Positions 56,532-64,000 of a DNA stretch of 64,000 nucleotides are shown here, in pieces. The stretch spans positions 3,570,001-3,634,000 of the forward strand of contig NZ_PDIY01000001.1 of assembly GCF_002563655.1 (NCBI RefSeq), written 5' to 3'. The DNA comes from Bacillus sp. es.034 (GTDB lineage: Bacteria; Bacillota; Bacilli; Bacillales; Bacillaceae_B). Position 1 is the stretch's first letter; each line of letters opens with the position of its first letter. Made by a program: the position numbers and the translations under genes. Below the pieces are notes generated by a model. That model was not told the DNA's origin, did not search any database, and worked only from the letters and a program-made list of their open reading frames with translations.

Positions 56532-56580
56532 AAAAAAAGACTGATTTTTAAGAAAACATCTTTTCCTTAAAAATCAGTCT
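56532..56580 (-). terminator. Terminator of the 72-residue protein gene
   Basis: Perfect 15-bp stem AGACTGATTTTTAAG / CTTAAAAATCAGTCT, 13-nt loop, then seven T on the minus strand. Confidence 0.93.
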
Positions 56581-56586
56581 GCCGTG

Positions 56587-56805
56587 CTATCCATCCGGAT
56601 TATTCACGATGAGTTCATGTAACTGGGCAAGTGCCTTAATAATTGTTTTATTTCGCTTATATCCTTTTGCTTCAACTGAAACATCATTATATGAAACAAC
56701 TACCTGACCTAAAGATCGAGGAGATTTAAAGCCGTATACATACACTCTTATCGTTCCTCTTTCGGTAGGGAGAAAGAGGACTTCCATACGTTTTGTCTTT
56801 TTCAT
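56587..56805 (-). CDS. Small conserved-looking protein, unknown
   Basis: 72 residues, basic, predicted beta-beta-beta-alpha (GTIRVYVYGFKSP ... KALAQLHELIVN). ATG at 56805 with AAGGAGAGG. Own strong terminator. No recognised family. Confidence 0.65.
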   Translation of the reverse strand: MKKTKRMEVLFLPTERGTIRVYVYGFKSPRSLGQVVVSYNDVSVEAKGYKRNKTIIKALAQLHELIVNNPDG

Positions 56806-56950
56806 AATCCCTCTCCTTCATAAAGCATTAGGAACCGTGATTCAATGGGAAAGGGAGTCTTCCCTTATCCTTCTATGAACCTATTACTCTCCTCACTTTA
56901 AAATAAGTCATAGGAATTACTCTGTCAAACATTTGAGGGTGTACTCTGTA

Positions 56951-59041
56951 TTACATGAGGACGAATTGCTGCTGCTCAATTTCTTTTGGTCCGATCGGTT
57001 TACTAAAAAAGTAACCTTGAGCCTTCTGACAATTTGCCTTCTTCAAAAAGTCGACTTGACCCTCTCGCTCCACTCCCTCTGCTATCACTTCCAGACCCAG
57101 ACTGTGGGCAAGATGGATGATGGTTGTCGTGATGGCTGAGTCCTTATGATTCATCCCGATCTCCTTCACAAACGATTGGTCGATCTTTAATACGTCGATG
57201 GGAAATCGTTTTAAGTAATGTAGGGAAGAGTAACCCGTACCAAAGTCGTCCACAGATATAAACACTCCAAGATCTTTTAGTTTCTTCAGCATTTTCAAGG
57301 TTTGCTGAGTATCCTGCATAGCTCCTTCCGTAATTTCAATTTCTATGCAACAAGCCGGGATACTATACGTTGATAAATAAAAATCGATTGTTTCCACCAA
57401 TTGCTCCTGGAGAAATTGCTTCGGGGAGATGTTGATGGCAACCCGCACGGACCTGTATCCCTTGCTCCTCCACTTTTGCAACTGGATACAAACCTGCTCC
57501 AACACCCATTCACCGATTTGATGAATCAGTCCTGTTTCTTCTGCAAGCGGAATGAACTGGGCAGGTGACACGAACCCAAATTTACGATTATTCCAGCGGA
57601 TCAATGCCTCGAAGCTGTCTATGGCTCCAGTCGATAAATTGACTTGGGGCTGATAATGGACATACAATTCGCCTTTTTCTATCGCTTTTCTCAAATGGGA
57701 CTCCATAATGATATAGTTTGGGAAACTCGATTTCATATGGATTTGGTAAAAACGATAATGCGCCCTTCCTTTTTCTTTCACCTCAAACAGAGCCTGTGCG
57801 GCTTTTTGAATGAGGGAATTGGAATCATAGCCGTCTGCAGGATAACAACTGATACCAATGGAAGGAGATATATAAAATTCCTGATGATCGATTGTAAAAG
57901 GGTCGATAAATAATGCCAGGATTTCTTCTGCTTTTGTCTTTGTCATTTCAAAGCTGCTATTTTTCAAGAGGAAGATAAATTCATCTCCACCCTGCCTGTA
58001 CAGTAAGCAATCCTCATTGGTGAGAGTGATCAGGCGCTCTGTGATCCTTTTTAGAAAACGGTCGCCTCCCTTTAAGCCCAGCGTGTCATTTACAAATTTG
58101 AACCGGTCCAAATCCAGGTATAAAAGGGAAAGTTCTACTCCCCTTTCTTCCATGTTGTGAATGATCAAAGGGATATGATCATCCAGTGCCTTCCTGTTCC
58201 ATATGCCCGTCAGTTGATCATGAAGGGCCATATAATGGATCATCTCACTTTGTTCATAGTGCTTGGTGATATCTTTCACGATGATATAGCACCCGTCACA
58301 CTTTTGATCTACCACGATGGGGACCATTTTCAATTGTGTGATTCTTTCTTCCTCCTTTTCATTCACAAGAAGACAGAAATCAATGGAAGACGGAGCCCCC
58401 GAAAACGCTTGGAAAAGAGCATCACCCAATACCTTGCGATTCTGAGCCTTCATTAGATCAAAAATATTCATGTTGACGAGTGCCTCTTTTGAATACCCTG
58501 AGAGCAGATACCCTGCTCTATTTGAATCCTTAATGACTCCTTCTGAGTCCAAAATAAAAATCGCATCCAGATTATGTTCTATGATGGATTTGTATCGTTC
58601 CTTGGCTTTCTTCAATTTCATCTTTTCTTCAATTGAAGATGTAATATCCCGTGTAATGGACACGACATACTCTGCTTGTCCACTTTCATTCATGATTGGT
58701 GTCAGAATGGACTCATTCACTACATGATTTCCATTCATTGCTTGAAATGTGTCCTGATAGGTGATGCTCTCACCCGTCTCCACCAGTTCGGTATATCTCT
58801 TCTGTAAGTCGAGTGCTATATCCAAAGGCATCACATCCTCCAGTAAGCGCCCCATATCCTGCTGTTGGATGGATGTGTACCTTTTAGCTGACTCATTGAC
58901 ATAGGCGTACCTGAATATGTTTCCTTCTTCTACCTTCATAATGAAGATCATATCGTGGATATAGTCTAAAATTAACTCCTTCAAGACGGTATCGAGGTTC
59001 TTCTTTTCTTGACTGATGATGGTATCGTCTGTCCATTTCAT
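56951..59041 (-). CDS. PAS-PAS-GGDEF-EAL c-di-GMP turnover protein
   Basis: 696 residues: two PAS sensor domains (about 20-130 and 140-260, each followed by a PAC-like region), GGDEF domain (about 270-430; RQGGDEFIFL intact) and EAL domain (about 440-690; SFEALIRW, EITEGAM, VDDFGTGYSSL, IDQSFV intact). Both catalytic signatures are intact, so it may make and/or break c-di-GMP under control of PAS ligands. No membrane helices seen. ATG at 59041 with AAAGGATG. Confidence 0.9.
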   Translation of the reverse strand: MKWTDDTIISQEKKNLDTVLKELILDYIHDMIFIMKVEEGNIFRYAYVNESAKRYTSIQQQDMGRLLEDVMPLDIALDLQKRYTELVETGESITYQDTFQAMNGNHVVNESILTPIMNESGQAEYVVSITRDITSSIEEKMKLKKAKERYKSIIEHNLDAIFILDSEGVIKDSNRAGYLLSGYSKEALVNMNIFDLMKAQNRKVLGDALFQAFSGAPSSIDFCLLVNEKEEERITQLKMVPIVVDQKCDGCYIIVKDITKHYEQSEMIHYMALHDQLTGIWNRKALDDHIPLIIHNMEERGVELSLLYLDLDRFKFVNDTLGLKGGDRFLKRITERLITLTNEDCLLYRQGGDEFIFLLKNSSFEMTKTKAEEILALFIDPFTIDHQEFYISPSIGISCYPADGYDSNSLIQKAAQALFEVKEKGRAHYRFYQIHMKSSFPNYIIMESHLRKAIEKGELYVHYQPQVNLSTGAIDSFEALIRWNNRKFGFVSPAQFIPLAEETGLIHQIGEWVLEQVCIQLQKWRSKGYRSVRVAINISPKQFLQEQLVETIDFYLSTYSIPACCIEIEITEGAMQDTQQTLKMLKKLKDLGVFISVDDFGTGYSSLHYLKRFPIDVLKIDQSFVKEIGMNHKDSAITTTIIHLAHSLGLEVIAEGVEREGQVDFLKKANCQKAQGYFFSKPIGPKEIEQQQFVLM

Positions 59042-59260
59042 GGATTCGTCATCCTTTTATGCTGATGTTTTTATCTGTATCATATATCCGGATTCCATTC
59101 TACTAGTTCAGCCGTGTTTTTCCTACATTCCTGTAGGAATATTCATACTATTTCAGAAAGTGATCGTTGTATCCCCTTCATAAGCCCATTATATCCGGGA
59201 CAGGCGCGCAGGTTGATCATGAACCATAGAATAATTAGAGAGAGGAGGTTTTCTTTAATT

Positions 59261-59551
59261 ATGTATCAATATGCATATTATCCACATCGAAACTATTCGC
59301 CTTACAGAGGGGGCGATCAGCGTTTCTTTCCATTCTTTGGATTACCATTCTTAGCAGGAGGTTTAGCAGGATTGGCCATCAGTCCATTGCTTTTCAACAG
59401 ACCATGCTACGGTCCTGCATGCTACCCGCCTTATCCGCCTTACGGAGGGTATCCTTATCCCGGCGGCTATCCACAACCCTATGGAGTTAACAGTTTTCAA
59501 GCTTCACCGAATAACTTTACTGAGAATATTAATATATACCCCGGACGATAA
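59261..59551 (+). CDS. Gly/Pro/Tyr-rich small protein, possibly spore-coat-like
   Basis: 96 residues: aromatic N-terminus MYQYAYYPHRNYSPYRGGD, a hydrophobic glycine-rich centre (PFLAGGLAGLAIS), and a repeat-like tail of PYPPYGG and PYPGGYPQPYG units with two Cys. Composition recalls spore coat proteins but no function can be assigned. ATG at 59261; AGAGGAGG lies 12 bp upstream, a rather long spacing. Confidence 0.65.
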   Translation: MYQYAYYPHRNYSPYRGGDQRFFPFFGLPFLAGGLAGLAISPLLFNRPCYGPACYPPYPPYGGYPYPGGYPQPYGVNSFQASPNNFTENINIYPGR

Positions 59552-59554
59552 TCA

Positions 59555-59593
59555 AAAGGCTCGCCTAACCCTATATTGTTTAGGTAGAGCCTT
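59555..59593 (+). terminator. Terminator after the Gly/Tyr-rich gene
   Basis: AAAGGCTCGCCTAA / TTAGGTAGAGCCTTT imperfect stem, then CTT. Confidence 0.7.
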
Positions 59594-59725
59594 TCTTGTA
59601 CTGCCTCTCCGTTCTCCCCATCGCTCCTCATTTTATCTTTACCAATAAACTCCCCTCGGTACCCTTTCCAATCATAGGGAAAGGGGGTATAATAGAGAAG
59701 AATACACTAGAAAGGAGCCAATAAC

Positions 59726-60193
59726 TTGAGAAACACTAGTAAATCCACCCCTTCTTCCACATCTGTCATTACCCTCTCTCAAGCTATTTTCACTGTGAAT
59801 CGCCATGCGAAAACAGCAGGTAACCCAAAATACTTATATTCATTAAAAAAACGAGCGTTAATGAAAATGATCAGGGAAGGAAAGGCCAAAAAAGTGGGAC
59901 TTCACTTCTCTAAAAATCCAAAGAACAGTCAGCAACAATCTGATGTCTTGATTGATTGCGGAGAATATACGTTCCATCTCCCTCCTGCAAAGGAAGATTT
60001 CAAAGAGCTTCCACATTTGGGGTCACTCGATCAAAGCCTGCGAAACCCGAAATGTAAAATGGGATTACAACAGGCAAAAGGAATTTTAGAACAGTATACC
60101 GGAATGTCAGATCATACCGATCAGATTCGAAAACCGGGAAAAAATCAATACCAAAAACCTGTATTTAAAAAATTGGGCGACAGCTTCTTTTAA
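59726..60193 (+). CDS. ykyB: YkyB family protein
   Basis: 155 residues; FTVNRHAKTAGNPKYLYSLKKRAL ... GLHFSKNPKNSQQQSDVLID and C-terminal PVFKKLGDSFF match YkyB, a conserved Bacillus protein of unknown function located beside cheV. TTG start at 59726 with AAAGGAGCC 6-8 bp upstream. Convergent with cheV. Confidence 0.9.
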   Translation: MRNTSKSTPSSTSVITLSQAIFTVNRHAKTAGNPKYLYSLKKRALMKMIREGKAKKVGLHFSKNPKNSQQQSDVLIDCGEYTFHLPPAKEDFKELPHLGSLDQSLRNPKCKMGLQQAKGILEQYTGMSDHTDQIRKPGKNQYQKPVFKKLGDSFF

Positions 60194-60231
60194 TACCCAC
60201 TGATTTTAGTACGGTAACGCATATATCCTCT

Positions 60232-60264
60232 AAAGGGTTTTGACCATCGTCAGAACCCTTTTTT
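60232..60264. terminator. Terminator ykyB / cheV
   Basis: AAAGGGTTTTGAC / GTCAGAACCCTTTT with loop CATC, flanking T run on the plus strand. Confidence 0.82.
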
Positions 60265-60271
60265 AGTGGAA

Positions 60272-61192
60272 TTACAAAATGTACTGATCGATCTTTAAAA
60301 CAAGCTCAGCGATTTCCGGTTTGCTGACCTGGTCTTCAGCCCCCACCATCTCGCCTTTATGCTTTAAATCATTAGTGATAAGAGATGAAAATATGATGAC
60401 CGGGAGGGTATTGAGCTTTGGATGATTTTTGATTCTTTTGGTCAAATGATGCCCATCCATCTGTGGCATTTCAATGTCCGTCAGTACAAGTTGTACGCTT
60501 TCTTTCACGTCCTGATTACCATCCACAATGGCTTCTAAATAATGAAAGGCATCGGCTCCGTTTTCAAAGAACTCTACCTCCTCATATCCAGCTTCTCTCA
60601 ATGTGTCGTTCAGCAGCTTCCGAAGTAATGGGGAATCCTCAGCTGCAATAATTCTCTTGTTCCTTCTCTCTCTTGGACCTAGTTTTTTCACTTGATCAAC
60701 GCGGATTCCTGTTTCAGGATTAATCTCGAGCATGATGCTCTCAAAATCCAAAAGAAGAATCATGCTTTCTTCCCGCTTAATGACCCCGATGATCCCTGAA
60801 TGGACTCCTGAATACATTTCTGAAGGTTTCTCGATTTGATTCCAGGAAATGCGATGGATTTGAGTGACGTTATGGACATGAAAGATGACCTTCTGCTGAT
60901 TGAATTCAGCTACAATGTATTTTGATTTCGTTGTTTCTTCTTCTTCCGTTCCAAGTACCCTGGCCATGTCTACGACCGGCAGTACTTCCCCTCTTAATTG
61001 AACAAGTCCCTTCACATGTGGGTGTGCGTGGGGGATCGGTGTCACCGCAGTCGGCTGGATGATTTCTTTCACTTTAATGACATTAATTCCAAATTTATTG
61101 TTTTGAACCTCGAATTCAACGATTTCAAGTTCATTTGTACCGCTTTCGAGAAGTATTCCGTTTGATTGATTCAATGATTTTCGTCCTTCCAT
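60272..61192 (-). CDS. cheV: Chemotaxis coupling/adaptation protein CheV
   Basis: 306 residues: CheW-like domain (about 20-155; FGINVIKVKEIIQP, GLVQLRGEVLPVVD) joined to a receiver domain (about 175-300; phospho-acceptor in VLTDIEMPQMDG). Couples receptors to CheA and adapts by phosphorylation. ATG at 61192 follows GGAGGG. A sigma-D promoter sits upstream, as expected for this motility gene. Confidence 0.94.
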   Translation of the reverse strand: MEGRKSLNQSNGILLESGTNELEIVEFEVQNNKFGINVIKVKEIIQPTAVTPIPHAHPHVKGLVQLRGEVLPVVDMARVLGTEEEETTKSKYIVAEFNQQKVIFHVHNVTQIHRISWNQIEKPSEMYSGVHSGIIGVIKREESMILLLDFESIMLEINPETGIRVDQVKKLGPRERRNKRIIAAEDSPLLRKLLNDTLREAGYEEVEFFENGADAFHYLEAIVDGNQDVKESVQLVLTDIEMPQMDGHHLTKRIKNHPKLNTLPVIIFSSLITNDLKHKGEMVGAEDQVSKPEIAELVLKIDQYIL

Positions 61193-61213
61193 ACATTATT
61201 GCCCTCCCTACTT

Positions 61214-61240
61214 ATATCGAACAAACCAGGAACTTCTTTA
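61214..61240 (-). promoter_or_regulatory. Sigma-D promoter of cheV
   Basis: Minus strand TAAA (61237-61240), exactly 15 bp, TTCGATAT (61214-61221); consensus is TAAA-N15-GCCGATAT. Confidence 0.8.
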
Positions 61241-61308
61241 CACGTGGCAGGAAAAATAACTGATTAGTAATGGATTCCTAATCCATACTAAGAACAGGAG
61301 GTGTTTTT

Positions 61309-61506
61309 ATGACGGATCGTAGGGGTTATGATGGCAGGGGCCTGCCTGATTTTGATGATATTACTGATCATATTCTGCCTGCACAGAATAATTTTCCTTT
61401 GATTGCTCTCGGGAAGAATGCAGATGGCAAGGATGAAGCGGATGAACTTTCGTATATTGAAGGGCAAAAGGGCAGGAATCAGGCAGAGAACGATTCCCGT
61501 GCCTAA
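61309..61506 (+). CDS. Small hydrophilic protein, unknown
   Basis: 65 residues, acidic and Asp/Gly-rich (DGRGLPDFDDITD), probably unstructured. Good AGGAGGTG 6 bp before ATG at 61309 and a terminator just after, so likely expressed. No family recognised. Confidence 0.6.
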   Translation: MTDRRGYDGRGLPDFDDITDHILPAQNNFPLIALGKNADGKDEADELSYIEGQKGRNQAENDSRA

Positions 61507-61523
61507 GTGGATCAGCACAATAG

Positions 61524-61559
61524 AAAAAGCGATTGAATGGGAGTCCATCAATCGCTTTT
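61524..61559. terminator. Bidirectional terminator, end of queCDE
   Basis: AAAAGCGATTGA / TCAATCGCTTTT with an 11-nt loop. Confidence 0.92.
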
Positions 61560-61564
61560 CCTTC

Positions 61565-62287
61565 CTACACCCCTCGCTTGTTCCCCCATACCAATGTATG
61601 GAGCTGCGGGAGCACACGAACGTTATTTAAATCTTTTCTTTCACACACTTTATCTATGAGTGTTTCATAATCCAACAGCAAATCCGTCACCAGCTTGGCC
61701 GTGTCACCTTCTGCAACGGCAGGATTGCCCGTTTGGATATAAAATGGTACACCGGGATAACGCTGATGGATGCGTGTGGCATATTCTAAATCAAGATCAT
61801 CAAATACCACCACTTTTAAACTGAACTGTGAACGATTTTCACTTAATCGATGAACAATTTCATCAAGTTTCTCAAAGTCCGTCACCATACCTGAGCTTGG
61901 CGGCTTCGGAGATATCGTCAAATCACTGATATCATAGAACCAATCCTGCCACCTGCTTCCCTGTGTTTCAAGGGCTGAATCAATACCATTTTCCTTTAGG
62001 ATATCAATAAGTTCCTTCAAGCTGGCAAGTAGAGCAGGATTCCCACCTGAAATTGTTACATGGGAAAATCTATCTCCCCCTATTTCAAGCAATTTATGCC
62101 AAATATCTTCTGCCGTCATGAGCATGATATCCTCTTTGGCGGATCCGTCCCATGTAAAGGCTGAGTCACACCAGGCACAGCTGTAATCACATCCTGCAGT
62201 CCTGACGAACATCGTTTTTTGGCCGATGACCATCCCTTCCCCTTGAATGGTTGGACCGAATACTTCCAGAACGGGAATTTTCTTCAT
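61565..62287 (-). CDS. queE: 7-carboxy-7-deazaguanine synthase (radical SAM)
   Basis: 240 residues. Radical SAM cluster motif in TAGCDYSCAWCDSAF (Cx3Cx2C), preceded by PTIQGEG. Converts 6-carboxytetrahydropterin to CDG in queuosine/preQ1 synthesis. ATG at 62287 overlaps the queD stop by 4 bp (ATGA); the open frame to 62404 lies within queD and is not real. queF does not follow; a terminator does. Confidence 0.94.
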   Translation of the reverse strand: MKKIPVLEVFGPTIQGEGMVIGQKTMFVRTAGCDYSCAWCDSAFTWDGSAKEDIMLMTAEDIWHKLLEIGGDRFSHVTISGGNPALLASLKELIDILKENGIDSALETQGSRWQDWFYDISDLTISPKPPSSGMVTDFEKLDEIVHRLSENRSQFSLKVVVFDDLDLEYATRIHQRYPGVPFYIQTGNPAVAEGDTAKLVTDLLLDYETLIDKVCERKDLNNVRVLPQLHTLVWGNKRGV

Positions 62288-62718
62288 GAGCGTTTCCTCT
62301 TTGGTCTGTATATACAATAGCTGGTAGGGGTTTCCCTTAAGAACACTTGAAGACACTTTGGTCGGTGGGGAAGCGTGTCTAAATGATCCTGGATGATTTC
62401 CCACATGACTTTGGCCACTACTTCCGTCGTTGGGAATTCCGTCCCTCTCTCTGAAGAAAATCGTTCATCCTCATTGATCATCGTATGATCAAATCGTTTA
62501 TGGATCAGTTTTTTTATGTGTTGGAAATTAATGAGGAATCCTGAATCATCGAGTTGATCACCACCAATCGTAATGTTGGCAAAGTACGTATGACCATGAA
62601 CCTCCTGACAGCTTCCTGCCTCCACATGCGGAATGTAATGAGCAGCAGCAAAATGCATATCTTTGTTTAACTCATATTCATAGGGATGATCGGGAACAGG
62701 ATAAATCTGTTGAATCAT
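62284..62718 (-). CDS. queD: 6-carboxytetrahydropterin synthase
   Basis: 144-residue PTPS-like enzyme. Zinc His residues in FAAAHYI and HGHTYFANI, and catalytic Cys in CQEVHGH. Makes 6-carboxytetrahydropterin from dihydroneopterin triphosphate. Start overlaps the queC stop (ATGA). Confidence 0.93.
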   Translation of the reverse strand: MIQQIYPVPDHPYEYELNKDMHFAAAHYIPHVEAGSCQEVHGHTYFANITIGGDQLDDSGFLINFQHIKKLIHKRFDHTMINEDERFSSERGTEFPTTEVVAKVMWEIIQDHLDTLPHRPKCLQVFLRETPTSYCIYRPKRKRS

Positions 62719-63380
62719 GATCCCTCTCCTCCTTTTTTACCAATAACATATTCTTCCAATCCTCTTTGTCTCAGTTCACAAGCAGGACATTCCCCACAAC
62801 CGCTCCCTTTCAAACCGTTATAACATGTAAGGGTATTTTCCTGAATATACTGAAACGCCCCTAAATCGTCGGCCATTTCCCACGTTTGGGCTTTATTGAT
62901 CCACATAAGGGGGGTATGAATGACAAACTGCTCATCCATAGAAAGATTCAGGGATACATTCAATGATTTTACAAAGATATCCCTGCAGTCCGGATAACCG
63001 CTGAAATCCGTTTCACAAACACCCGTCACAATATGTTTCGCACCGATTTGCTTGGCTAAAATGCCTGCAAATGATAAGAATAATAAATTCCTTCCAGGAA
63101 CAAAGGTGGATGGTAATTCCCCCTCGTGATGCGTAATTTCTTCATCTGTTCTTGTAAGTGCACTTGGGGCCAGTTGATTTAACAAACTCATATCTAGAAT
63201 ATGGTGAGGTACATCCAAATCCTCAGCAATCACCTTAGCACAGTCAAGTTCTGCAACATGTCTCTGTCCATAGTTGAACGTTACTGCTTCTACTTCATTA
63301 AATGCTTTCTTTGCCCAAAACAAACACGTTGTACTATCTTGACCTCCGCTGAATACGACTAACGCTTTCTCTGTGTTCAT
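62715..63380 (-). CDS. queC: 7-cyano-7-deazaguanine synthase
   Basis: 221-residue ATP-dependent enzyme giving preQ0. PP-loop [14 protein letters not shown] at about 9-22; C-terminal zinc site [16 protein letters not shown]. First gene of the operon; AAAGGAGAA before ATG at 63380. Expression should be controlled by the upstream preQ1-I riboswitch. Confidence 0.95.
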   Translation of the reverse strand: MNTEKALVVFSGGQDSTTCLFWAKKAFNEVEAVTFNYGQRHVAELDCAKVIAEDLDVPHHILDMSLLNQLAPSALTRTDEEITHHEGELPSTFVPGRNLLFLSFAGILAKQIGAKHIVTGVCETDFSGYPDCRDIFVKSLNVSLNLSMDEQFVIHTPLMWINKAQTWEMADDLGAFQYIQENTLTCYNGLKGSGCGECPACELRQRGLEEYVIGKKGGEGS

Positions 63381-63474
63381 AAAAGGTTCTCCTTTCTCTT
63401 CTACAGGCTTCTGCCATGAAAAGAAGAAAGAGATTCTGTCAGACTCTATAATATAGGCTTTCGCTTGCCACTAA

Positions 63475-63544
63475 CAAAAAAATAACGACACCTAAGGATG
63501 CCGTTTTCCTTAGTTTTTTATAGAGGGTTGTGCTAGAACCTCTC
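63475..63544 (-). promoter_or_regulatory. preQ1-I riboswitch and terminator of queCDE
   Basis: Minus strand AGAGGTTCTAGC (63532-63543), then ACCCTCTATAAAAAACTAA carry the preQ1-I hairpin (AGAGG/CCTCT) and A-rich pseudoknot tail. Immediately downstream AACGGCA / TGTCGTT around TCCTTAGG forms a terminator (63484-63505) followed by seven T (63476-63482). The alternative CTAAGGA/TCCTTAG pairing fits a transcriptional switch. Confidence 0.93.
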
Positions 63545-63667
63545 GGGTATCAAAATATAGACCCAATTCTTCTTCTATTGTCCTCAACCAATATAACGTT
63601 TTTTCACAAAAAAATCTACATTTCACTGACAAATTCTTCGAAAATAACTGAAATATCAAGTCCATGA

Positions 63668-64000
63668 CTATTTTAAACGAAGGAACCTTCTCCTCTTCCT
63701 TCTCTTTTTCGAACCGAAACGCAGCCAGCCTATTTTCAAAAAGGCCCCAAACATGATCAGTGCTATGATTCCCATCACTCCCAGGACGATGAAATAACCA
63801 TTGGGCTCATCAAGTTCAGGCATGTTGACAAAGTTCATCCCATATAAACCTGCAATAAAGGTAAGGGGCATGAAAATCGTCGTGATGACCGTCAACGTCA
63901 TCATGATGTTGTTCATTTTATCGGAATTGATCGATAAATAATTATCACGTATATCCGATGAGAATTCACGATAAGATTCAAGCATTTCCACAAGCTTTAT
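63668..64000 (-). CDS. CorA-type divalent metal transporter, C-terminal part
   Basis: The last 110 codons; the gene enters from the right edge and the GTG/ATG near 63991 are internal. Two C-terminal membrane helices flank the CorA signature YGMNF (GMN), preceded by MNNIMMTLTVITTIFMPLTFIAG. Highly basic C-terminal tail (KKRRKRRRF), as in CorA. Magnesium or cobalt transport likely; the exact cation cannot be told from this part. Confidence 0.88.
   Translation of the reverse strand: MKLVEMLESYREFSSDIRDNYLSINSDKMNNIMMTLTVITTIFMPLTFIAGLYGMNFVNMPELDEPNGYFIVLGVMGIIALIMFGAFLKIGWLRFGSKKRRKRRRFLRLK

Noticed and set aside
61565-62404. Longer queE frame starting at 62404
   Set aside because: The extra 39 codons lie wholly inside queD in another frame; the ATG at 62287 with ATGA overlap fits the operon.
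63439-63475. TTGTTA-18-TATTAT promoter just before queC
   Set aside because: It lies downstream of the preQ1 riboswitch and its terminator; more likely a chance match, since it would bypass control.

Overview
The window is a chromosomal stretch from an aerobic, motile, probably spore-forming Bacillaceae species (low-to-moderate GC, strong AGGAGG-type ribosome sites, many TTG/GTG starts). Gene content and order closely follow the ctaB-pycA-ftsW-yla-ykt-speA-pdh-ykr-ykq-yku-cheV-que part of the Bacillus subtilis chromosome. There is no sign of prophage, transposase, CRISPR, tRNA or rRNA. The species cannot be named from sequence alone.

Layout. 1-5,312: heme O/heme A synthesis (ctaB partial, ctaA) and pyruvate carboxylase. 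5,455-15,060: ftsW, ylaN, glsA, ylaL, phoH-type ylaK, lipoprotein ylaJ, a flavin-fold oxidase, ylaI, a membrane protein, ylaH, typA, ylaF. 15,060-20,343: suhB/yktC, ykzI-like, yktB, yktA, a nitronate monooxygenase-like enzyme, a remarkable perfect DNA cloverleaf, and speA. 20,344-22,600: an SR1-type dual-function RNA encoding the 39-residue SR1P peptide, a polysaccharide deacetylase lipoprotein, and slp. 22,737-27,739: the pyruvate dehydrogenase genes pdhABCD. 28,205-33,811: ykyA, def, ykrA, a 23-codon cationic peptide ORF, rpoY-rnjA, ktrC. 33,916-40,137: a bd-type quinol oxidase with Rex-type operators, then a heterodimeric ABC exporter. 40,341-42,656: ykuV, ykuU (with a PerR-type box) and an MscS channel. 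42,759-46,938: a translationally coupled three-gene ABC/large-membrane-protein cassette of unknown function. 47,168-56,453: dapL, dapH, ccpC, a TauE-type permease, ykuL/darB, ykuJ, an MBL/glutaredoxin pair, small membrane and lipoproteins, ykuI, fadH. 56,587-64,000: a GGDEF-EAL sensor, ykyB, cheV, queCDE with a preQ1-I riboswitch, and the 3' end of a CorA-type transporter.

How it fits together. Central carbon flow is heavily represented: pyruvate carboxylase, pyruvate dehydrogenase, SR1P/CcpN control of gluconeogenesis, CcpC (citrate-responsive) and cre-like sites. Respiration is covered by heme A synthesis and an alternative quinol oxidase under redox control. Lysine/peptidoglycan precursor supply (dapH, dapL), cell division (ftsW), RNA turnover (rnjA, rpoY), protein maturation (def), cyclic-nucleotide signalling (darB, ykuI, GGDEF-EAL) and queuosine biosynthesis complete the set.

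The most unusual items are the 144-bp cloverleaf at 18,521-18,664, the 42,759-46,938 cassette, the small cationic peptide gene at 30,813, and several operators matching known regulator motifs (CcpN, Rex, PerR, FadR, CcpC, sigma-D) next to appropriate genes.
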